Of a stretch of DNA of 12,090 nt, positions 6,219 to 12,090 are shown piece by piece. Position 1 is the stretch's first letter. Each line of letters begins with the position of its first letter. A program made the position numbers and the translations under genes. Origin of the DNA: an uncultured Acetatifactor sp. (GTDB taxonomy: Bacteria > Bacillota > Clostridia > Lachnospirales > Lachnospiraceae); NCBI GenBank assembly GCA_947631715.1, contig CANRMK010000029.1:1-12090 (forward strand), given 5' to 3'. The notes beneath the pieces are model-generated. The model was not told the origin of the DNA and ran no database searches. It was given only the letters and a program-made list of their open reading frames with translations.

Positions 6219-7073
6219 TTATCCGCTCACGCTGCTGCGGTAGCTGTCTTTCATGTTCCTTATCAGTCTTCCGCTCTCTTCCTGATACTGCTGCCTATCT
6301 CCGCCTGTGCGGCTCTCCCGCCTGTGATACAAAAGAAGATATTCCGGCTGCTGTTCCCATTCCTCCCGGAACCTTTCCATATCTCTTTCCAGCTCCAGCG
6401 TCTGTTCATACCCCTCCGACTGCTCGGACGCAAACGCCACGTATTCGCTCTCCGAAAGCATCATGCGCCTGGCCGCCAGATAGTCCCGAAAGCAATCCGC
6501 CGATCCGTCCGCCCGGTAAGCCGCCAGAAAGCACTCCGCCGCTCTCTCATAAAGCATCATGCCCGCCAGGGCCACTCCCTTATTGTGCAGGATAGCGGAC
6601 AGGCAGCTCACGGCGGGAAGCGGCTCCCCGGCGCTCTCCTGTTCTTTCCACATGGCTAAAAGCCCGTCATATTCCCTTACCGCCGCTATATATTTCTTCT
6701 TGTTCACCAGGTAGTCCACCTGGCCCTTTTTCCGCTCGATCCGACTCAGACCGGCGCCCTGTCTGAGCATCTGTTCCACCTGGCGGATCACACTTTTTTC
6801 ATACAGCCCCGTGTACTCCATCAGCATTCTAACGAAGCCGCTGAGGGATCCCTGTCTGTGCACCAGCGGATGCAGCTCTTTTGCAAGCTCTTTCAGCCCG
6901 CACTCCTGCTCGATCCAATGTAACAGCCTGTCATTCATCAACGAGACGTCCAGCAGAAATACGTTTTCTTTCATGCAGTAGCAAAGCTCCTCCATGCAGT
7001 ATACGTTCATTTCAAGCCCCGGGACACAATATGGAGTTTTCGCATAATTTCCCACGCAGACACTGACTCTCAT
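6219..7073 (-). CDS. Uncharacterised TPR-like protein with a cysteine-rich N-terminus
   Basis: This 284-residue, probably cytosolic protein is unnamed as far as I know. The N-terminal 35 residues (MRVSVCVGNYAKTPYC and on) carry five cysteines (6, 16, 26, 31, 33). The middle is helical, with two TPR-like units: about 113-140, and a clearer one at 159-190 reading N-K-G-V-A-L-A then L-Y-E-R-A-A-E-C-F-L-A-A-Y. The C-terminal part (215-284) is highly charged and probably coiled coil. No catalytic motif is visible. It lies 14 bp after the Hsp70-like gene and 14 bp before the membrane gene, so it is almost certainly co-expressed with both. A TPR protein beside an Hsp70-like protein suggests an adaptor or co-chaperone role; that is inference. 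Confidence 0.85.
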   Translation of the reverse strand: MRVSVCVGNYAKTPYCVPGLEMNVYCMEELCYCMKENVFLLDVSLMNDRLLHWIEQECGLKELAKELHPLVHRQGSLSGFVRMLMEYTGLYEKSVIRQVEQMLRQGAGLSRIERKKGQVDYLVNKKKYIAAVREYDGLLAMWKEQESAGEPLPAVSCLSAILHNKGVALAGMMLYERAAECFLAAYRADGSADCFRDYLAARRMMLSESEYVAFASEQSEGYEQTLELERDMERFREEWEQQPEYLLLYHRRESRTGGDRQQYQEESGRLIRNMKDSYRSSVSG

Positions 7074-7087
7074 GCTCTCTTATCCTC

Positions 7088-8383
7088 TCACCCATTGGAA
7101 TACAGCTCGATCCTCTCCTGCCACACCATCCTGGAGGCAGACCTGAATTCCCCGAAGCCCAAATCCTGTATCTCCACTGCCAGCAGATTCTCCGCCTCCA
7201 GATAGAACCTGGCCCGCAGCCGGGAAATCCCGCCGGGGAAGTCCTCCAGGATGATCCTGGCCTCCTTGCTGCCCTTCCCGGTCAAGGGTGTGATCTTCAG
7301 TGTGATCTCATTGCCGTCCTGGATATAAAATTCCAGGGTCTCGTCCGCCTCATACCAGTTCACGCCGGCATCCAGAAGCGCGTAATAGGATCGCTCGCCC
7401 TGACGCAGTATCTCCATGCCGATATTGGCCTTGAGCTTCTCGTTGCCGAGAAACACATGCTCGCGGCCTGCGGCGCTGGCATTGATCCGCTCCTGCATGC
7501 CATAGCAGGCGCCCTTGCTGAACAGGTTGTTGCCCTGAAATACCCTCCGTCCTCTGCAGAGGAAACGCAGGGATTCCCTCAGCCACTCCTGCTCAAAGCC
7601 GTCTCCGATCAGGTATACGCTCTCCGTCCGCTCACTGCCATACTTTTCCGCAAGGCGCAGAAATGCGCTGTCTAACTCCGCCGCACGCTCCTCCCGCTCC
7701 GTCTTATCCTCCGGCAGGGGCTCCCACCGGTAAAAGGGATGGGCCTCCTCGCGGATAAAGGCCACCACAGGCGTAGTCCTCCGGTTGCACTCCATCTGAT
7801 AAATGCGCATGCAGCTTGCCCGGTAGTCGAACAGCAGCGCCCTATTGATCCAGAGCTCTCTGGGCTGACGCAGCATATAATTATAAAAGCTCTCTGTATG
7901 GCTCTGGATAGAGACCTTGTCTGTCTTAAGGTGAACGGCAGCCACCACGCGGTTCAGCACGTCCAGGACCCTGCCGTCCACCATTTCGCAGGTGATCATC
8001 AGCGCCCCGATCCTCTCCGCAGAGCTCACCTGGGACACCAGGCCCAGGCTCCTCTTAAAGAACAGCGCCAAAAGAGCCGCCGGGTCAAAGCTCTCCCCCT
8101 CTATCAGCACCGGTTCCCCCTCCAGGGCCAGGCCCAGCAGATTCTCCACAAGGATCCCCTGTTCCTCGTCTGCGTACTTCAGGGCTTCCTTTCCGTAGAA
8201 CCACTGATTCACGCCCGCCCGCTTGCACAGCACGGTGGGAATATTATAATTCTGCGCCCCCGCCACCTGGGAGAGAGTCTCCGCCTCCCCGCTGTCGGAA
8301 CGCGCACAGCTGATCTGACAGAATTCATTGCCCAGGTCGTACCCCAGGATCAATTTATCGCCGCCGAATAAACCCATTCTCAT
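7088..8383 (-). CDS. Hsp70/actin-fold protein, DUF5716-like
   Basis: The 431-residue protein resembles what I recall as the DUF5716 family of Lachnospiraceae, function unknown. It opens with an Hsp70-type phosphate-1 motif, LILGYDLGNEF (11-21). A second strand, ALLFDYRAS (182-190), sits where Hsp70 has FDLGGGT but lacks the glycines. VYLIGDGF (256-263) and FSKGACYGMQ (288-297) match the adenosine motif and the following helix. The last 125 residues are beta-rich and end in a pattern like the Hsp70 substrate-binding beta domain: P-x-G-x-x-R-L-R-x-R-F, then L-L-A-V-E-I-Q-D. It has no helical lid. A second in-frame ATG at 8377 is better spaced from GGCGGGAA and may be the true start. It lies 18 bp after the DUF5717-like gene. 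Chaperone-like or regulatory ATP binding is inferred. Confidence 0.8.
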   Translation of the reverse strand: MRMGLFGGDKLILGYDLGNEFCQISCARSDSGEAETLSQVAGAQNYNIPTVLCKRAGVNQWFYGKEALKYADEEQGILVENLLGLALEGEPVLIEGESFDPAALLALFFKRSLGLVSQVSSAERIGALMITCEMVDGRVLDVLNRVVAAVHLKTDKVSIQSHTESFYNYMLRQPRELWINRALLFDYRASCMRIYQMECNRRTTPVVAFIREEAHPFYRWEPLPEDKTEREERAAELDSAFLRLAEKYGSERTESVYLIGDGFEQEWLRESLRFLCRGRRVFQGNNLFSKGACYGMQERINASAAGREHVFLGNEKLKANIGMEILRQGERSYYALLDAGVNWYEADETLEFYIQDGNEITLKITPLTGKGSKEARIILEDFPGGISRLRARFYLEAENLLAVEIQDLGFGEFRSASRMVWQERIELYSNG

Positions 8384-8401
8384 TTCCCGCCGTCCGCACT
8401 T

Positions 8402-11400
8402 CTATTTCAGCCGGAACAGGCGCCCGTTCAGGAACTCCTTTCTGTAATATTCTTCCAGCAGGTCATCCATGGTATCCAGATCCTGCATGGTGCGGCTGAT
8501 CACAATATCATTGATCAGCTGATAGCGGCTGTCGCTGCCGTCCCCCCTAATATCGCTCTTCTGCAGGGTTCCGCTCTCCGTGAGCCTGGCCTCCCCGCCC
8601 TCTTTCTCCTCCGTGATGTAATATTGCAGGCTTTCCCCGAAAAAGAGGACAAATTCCTTAAAGCACACTCCGCCGTACACCTCCCGCATGTACTCGGAGA
8701 CATATTCTTCGGATTCCCCGCTGTCGTTGGTGATCACATAGTGAATGCAGGCCCTGCTTCCGGGCTCCGCACGGTATTCCACCACCGTCTTGTCGATCAG
8801 CTCCTGCTGCACCCAGGGAAACTGCCTGAACGCCTTGAACCATTCCAGATGGATCCCCTCCGACAAAAATTCTTTCAGGAAGTCCCCCGCCAGCCGCTCT
8901 CCCTCGCCGTCCAGACTGGCGGGATCCTCGGCATAATACTTTAACATCCCCAGTTTGCAGACTCTCTGCACAGGCTCCCCCCTCAGATACATGTTCTGGA
9001 TCTCCCGGAACACGTCTGCCGGAGTCACTCTCTCCCTGACAAAATAGTCATAGGCGCACTGTGCGAGAAAAGCCTCCTCCACCTCCGGTTTCGGCCCCTG
9101 GGAGATATAATAGTGGAATATCTCCATTTTTTCGCCCACAAAGGCGCCCGAGTACAGCATCTGCACCAGGATCCTCTCGCTGAGCTCATAGCAGTCCACA
9201 TCAAAATCCCTGGCCGCTTTCCAGATATCCCGAAGATTCTTCGCCATGCCCCGGCCGTACAGGGACAAGTATTTTAACACCGTCCCGTCGTATTTCCTTC
9301 GCCGGAAAGCACAGGCCGCAGCCGCTGTGAGCAGCGGATCCTCCATATTCCCGCTCTTCTCTATGAGAGGGCTGATCAGCCTCACCAGCACCTTGGGATC
9401 CACAAAATAAGGGCCGTACTCTCTCAGCCATGTGCCGGCCAGCTCATATTTGCCCCGAAGCACCATATACCGGACTGCCTCGCCCCGCTCCTCCATGGTC
9501 AGCTCGTCCCCGGGCACTCTCTCAAGATACTCGTCCAGCGCCCGCAGATTGTCCGAATCGTAATACTGCTTCAGGATCCGCAGATACAGCTCCCGCTTAA
9601 GCTGCGGGGACGCCAGGCCGCTCTCCAGCACTCTCAGCCCGCGGCTGACGCTCTCCTGCACCGTCTCCTCCCTCTCGGCCGTGCACAAGAACAGGTCCAG
9701 CTCCGGGTTCTGCTCCAGATACGGCATGAGCAGGCGCAGATACTTCCCGGGGAGCATCAGCTTCTCAATGGTGTATTCCGCCGTGCTGATGTACCGGTTC
9801 CTGGAACTGTCCTCAAAGACCACCGTATACTCGTTCCCGTAAAGGGCCACCCAGGTCCGCCCGCCGTTCAAGGTATATTCCGCCGGGCGCTCGTTCCCCG
9901 GCTGGTACACATATACTTTCCGCAGCCTGCTGTCCTCCACCCGGATCAGATGGGCAAAGAGGAGCCTGGAAAGAGGGCCGCTGGTCTCCTTTGTGACCAT
10001 TCCCGGCCGCAGCAGGCGGTTATAGAGATCGGCCAACGGCCTGTTAATGTGTTCCTTTTTGATCTGCTCCAGGACGAACTGTTCCATCCGCGGACGGTAC
10101 GCATCCATCATATCTCCAAGCCTGTCCCCGTGCTGCAGGACATAGTCGTACAGATACGCGCTGCGCTCATAGTCCAGATTCATCTGATAGGAAAAATACA
10201 TCAGCACTGTCTTAGGCAGCTCCTGATTTTTCTCCATATCCAGCGAAAGCATATAATACTCGAACAGCTTTGTGATCCTGAGCTTTGCATTCACTCCGGC
10301 CTGATACCACGCAAAGTATTTCCGGCCGGACTTTCCGCCCTTGATCAGAAGTGTGCAGATCTCCTGTAAAAGCCTCACGTCTTTTTTTCTGCCGTACAGC
10401 GCCACAAGAATCCGATACAGGACCGGCTGGAAATCCCGGACCTTTCCCGTCAGGTACAAAAGCTGTTCCGTCACCTCCGGCTTCAGCAGATCCCGGCGCG
10501 TCCCGTACCACAATACCTGCAGCTCGAACTGCCCCAGCTTCCTTAAGGCCGCCGGATTGTTATTGATCAGCGTCACCGTCTCCATATAAAGGAGAGGGCT
10601 GCTGCATCCGGCCTCGAACTGACGCTCCAGGAAACGCCATTTCCCCGGCACTGATTTGCGGTAATCCTCGGACAGGTATAAAAGCAGCCAGGCCGCCCGC
10701 CAGTTCGTATCGTCCTCCCTGTAGATCTGCTCCACGCGCTCCGTCACCCGCTCCACATACGGCCCGTCCCGGTGGATCAGCGTGGTCAGATACAGATAAT
10801 ATGCCGTCAGCGCCTCATCGTGGGGCTGCTGCTCCAACAGCTCCGACACATGGTCCAGGATCCAGCCCGCCTCGTTGTACCGCTCCTCCGTGATCAGCAT
10901 CTGAGCCTGAAAAAGCCGGGCTTCCGCATCGTTCTCATCCCTGGCCACCATCCGTTCCACCAAAGTCCCGGACTCTTTCAGCCACCCGGCCGCGTTTATC
11001 TTTTTGTTGCGGAAATCCAGATACGAATTCATTAACTGGACACGGACCTGTTTCTGCTTCAGCTGCGCCCGCCGCACGGCAGCGCCGTCCTCCCGCTGCA
11101 CAGTCACGGAAACGGTGAGAAGAACATGAAAATTGTACAGACAGATCTCACCGAAGCTGCGGCCTTTCCTGCACTTGCTCCCGTCCACGAACACCGGCAG
11201 CGAGCAGTAATTTCCCAGGAAGTCATCATCTGTGAGCACATCCTTTTCCGTAAACAGAAACTCTCCGCTGCACTCTATGTAAAGCCGGGTATATCCCCAG
11301 CCGTTCCGCACAATGTTCACCTGCCGCTCGGCCACGCTCTCCCCATTCAGATCCGTCCCGTAATCCAGCGCGATCTGATGCTCTTCCACCCGGAAATCCA

Positions 11401-11971
11401 CCCGCTGCTTCTTGTTGATCTGGATCAGGAATTCCTCCACATTCGGCTCGGAGCGCGGCACCGCCGAAAGCGCCCTGTAAGGATCCAGATACTGTCTGTC
11501 ACGCCCGGATAATATGCTGACGAACTGCGGCGAGTAAAAAAGCTTCACGGCCTCCTGCCAGCTGCTTTTCGCCAGATTTGCAAAATGGAACAGATTCTTT
11601 ACCGGACCTACAGAAGACTCCATCACATTGTATTCCGCATTTACCACGAACGGAATATAATATTCGCCCAGGCTGCTTATGATATAGAAATTCCCCTTTA
11701 TCACCTCTCCCTCTTCCAGATTTTCCCCCCGGAAGCGGTAAAAGATCTCGTCATCGTTTCCCGAGAGCTCTTCCGTAAGGCATTCCATCCGAAGATCCGA
11801 AGAGATCACCTGCCCTGAGACAACGCCCTCCGAGGAGGCATGGACAAGAAAGGAGCCCTCGTACACTTCCCCTGGAAGCATGGACAATTCTATTTTTGGG
11901 CAGGAAAAATCCAGGGAACCGCCCTCATAATCGAAATCGCCCTCCAAAATCTGATCTATGATCTTCCGCAT
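8402..11971 (-). CDS. Very large uncharacterised beta/alpha-solenoid protein, DUF5717-like
   Basis: The 1189-residue protein matches what I recall as the DUF5717 family, function unknown. It has no signal peptide or membrane segment. Predicted architecture by eye: an Ig-like beta domain (about 20-115), a helical linker with a Trp/Phe-rich stretch (129-150), and a second beta domain (about 188-295). A long TPR/HAT-like helical solenoid follows (about 300-1050), with a small beta insertion at about 690-735. The C-terminal beta region (about 1057-1165) ends in a charged helix. The insertion and the C-terminal region share a motif, E-[YF]-x-[VL]-x-F ... [YR]-Y-I (714-728 and 1106-1119), suggesting duplication. 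GGGTGA (11978-11983) lies 6 nt before the ATG. It is the first gene of the four-gene unit, behind the promoter at 12034-12062. A scaffold role is inferred from fold only. Confidence 0.85.
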   Translation of the reverse strand: MRKIIDQILEGDFDYEGGSLDFSCPKIELSMLPGEVYEGSFLVHASSEGVVSGQVISSDLRMECLTEELSGNDDEIFYRFRGENLEEGEVIKGNFYIISSLGEYYIPFVVNAEYNVMESSVGPVKNLFHFANLAKSSWQEAVKLFYSPQFVSILSGRDRQYLDPYRALSAVPRSEPNVEEFLIQINKKQRVDFRVEEHQIALDYGTDLNGESVAERQVNIVRNGWGYTRLYIECSGEFLFTEKDVLTDDDFLGNYCSLPVFVDGSKCRKGRSFGEICLYNFHVLLTVSVTVQREDGAAVRRAQLKQKQVRVQLMNSYLDFRNKKINAAGWLKESGTLVERMVARDENDAEARLFQAQMLITEERYNEAGWILDHVSELLEQQPHDEALTAYYLYLTTLIHRDGPYVERVTERVEQIYREDDTNWRAAWLLLYLSEDYRKSVPGKWRFLERQFEAGCSSPLLYMETVTLINNNPAALRKLGQFELQVLWYGTRRDLLKPEVTEQLLYLTGKVRDFQPVLYRILVALYGRKKDVRLLQEICTLLIKGGKSGRKYFAWYQAGVNAKLRITKLFEYYMLSLDMEKNQELPKTVLMYFSYQMNLDYERSAYLYDYVLQHGDRLGDMMDAYRPRMEQFVLEQIKKEHINRPLADLYNRLLRPGMVTKETSGPLSRLLFAHLIRVEDSRLRKVYVYQPGNERPAEYTLNGGRTWVALYGNEYTVVFEDSSRNRYISTAEYTIEKLMLPGKYLRLLMPYLEQNPELDLFLCTAEREETVQESVSRGLRVLESGLASPQLKRELYLRILKQYYDSDNLRALDEYLERVPGDELTMEERGEAVRYMVLRGKYELAGTWLREYGPYFVDPKVLVRLISPLIEKSGNMEDPLLTAAAACAFRRRKYDGTVLKYLSLYGRGMAKNLRDIWKAARDFDVDCYELSERILVQMLYSGAFVGEKMEIFHYYISQGPKPEVEEAFLAQCAYDYFVRERVTPADVFREIQNMYLRGEPVQRVCKLGMLKYYAEDPASLDGEGERLAGDFLKEFLSEGIHLEWFKAFRQFPWVQQELIDKTVVEYRAEPGSRACIHYVITNDSGESEEYVSEYMREVYGGVCFKEFVLFFGESLQYYITEEKEGGEARLTESGTLQKSDIRGDGSDSRYQLINDIVISRTMQDLDTMDDLLEEYYRKEFLNGRLFRLK

Positions 11972-11977
11972 TTCCTG

Positions 11978-11983
11978 TCACCC
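11978..11983 (-). promoter_or_regulatory. Ribosome binding site of the DUF5717-like gene
   Basis: GGGTGA, matching the GGTGA part of the anti-Shine-Dalgarno complement, lies 6 nt before the ATG at 11971. The AGGAA directly touching the ATG is too close to serve. Confidence 0.55.
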
Positions 11984-12033
11984 GCTCTTCATCTGGTCGT
12001 CTTTCCTGTCTGCACCCAGGCATGTACCATATT

Positions 12034-12062
12034 ATTATATCAAACTATGCACGGCAGGGCAA
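12034..12062 (-). promoter_or_regulatory. Promoter of the four-gene uncharacterised operon
   Basis: On the minus strand TTGCCC (12057-12062, 4 of 6 consensus bases), a 17-bp spacer and a perfect TATAAT (12034-12039) form a housekeeping promoter. Start near 12027 gives a leader of about 55 nt. The surrounding AT-rich stretch contrasts with the GC-rich genes. Beyond it, 12063-12090 shows nothing I can name. Confidence 0.7.
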
Positions 12063-12090
12063 ACATTTTCACGCTAAAACTTACCAAAGG

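Noticed and set aside
7739..8371. 210-codon open frame on the plus strand
   Set aside because: It is antisense to the Hsp70-like gene, with a His/Pro/Gln-rich product and no supporting ribosome site.

Overview
This window looks like chromosomal DNA of a fairly GC-rich Clostridia member, most probably a Lachnospiraceae (Clostridium cluster XIVa) gut bacterium. The reasons are strong Shine-Dalgarno sites, a Firmicutes-type PurF with propeptide and Fe-S cysteines, and a set of large uncharacterised proteins that I recall mainly from Lachnospiraceae genomes (DUF5717 and DUF5716 families). The assignment rests on protein character only. All eight genes lie on the minus strand, so transcription runs from high to low coordinates. 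I see no tRNA, rRNA, mobile element or CRISPR array, and no gene-free stretch above 300 bases.

First unit (12062 to 5023). A promoter (TTGCCC, 17 bp, TATAAT) precedes four genes separated by only 18, 14 and 14 bp. They encode a 1189-residue cytosolic beta/alpha-solenoid protein (DUF5717-like), a 431-residue Hsp70/actin-fold protein (DUF5716-like), a 284-residue TPR-like protein with a cysteine-rich N-terminus, and a 393-residue coiled-coil protein with a transmembrane helical hairpin. No function is known to me. The combination suggests a membrane-tethered, Hsp70-like assembly with TPR-type partners; this is inference. It is the best candidate here for an undescribed system.

Second unit (5013 to below 1). 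A near-consensus promoter (TTGATT, 17 bp, TATAAT) in the 161-bp gap drives a purine operon: purC, purF, purB and a second PurF-like gene that runs off the window at position 1. The transcript has a short structured leader (nested stems plus a hairpin beside the purC ribosome binding site), but I recognise no known riboswitch. PurC makes SAICAR, PurB cleaves SAICAR and adenylosuccinate, and PurF commits PRPP to the pathway.

The fourth purine-operon gene is the most striking single item. It keeps the PRPP-binding motif, the flexible transferase loop and an Fe-S-ligand-like cysteine of PurF. It has lost the N-terminal cysteine nucleophile and the other glutaminase residues, so it should not be an ordinary glutamine-dependent amidophosphoribosyltransferase.
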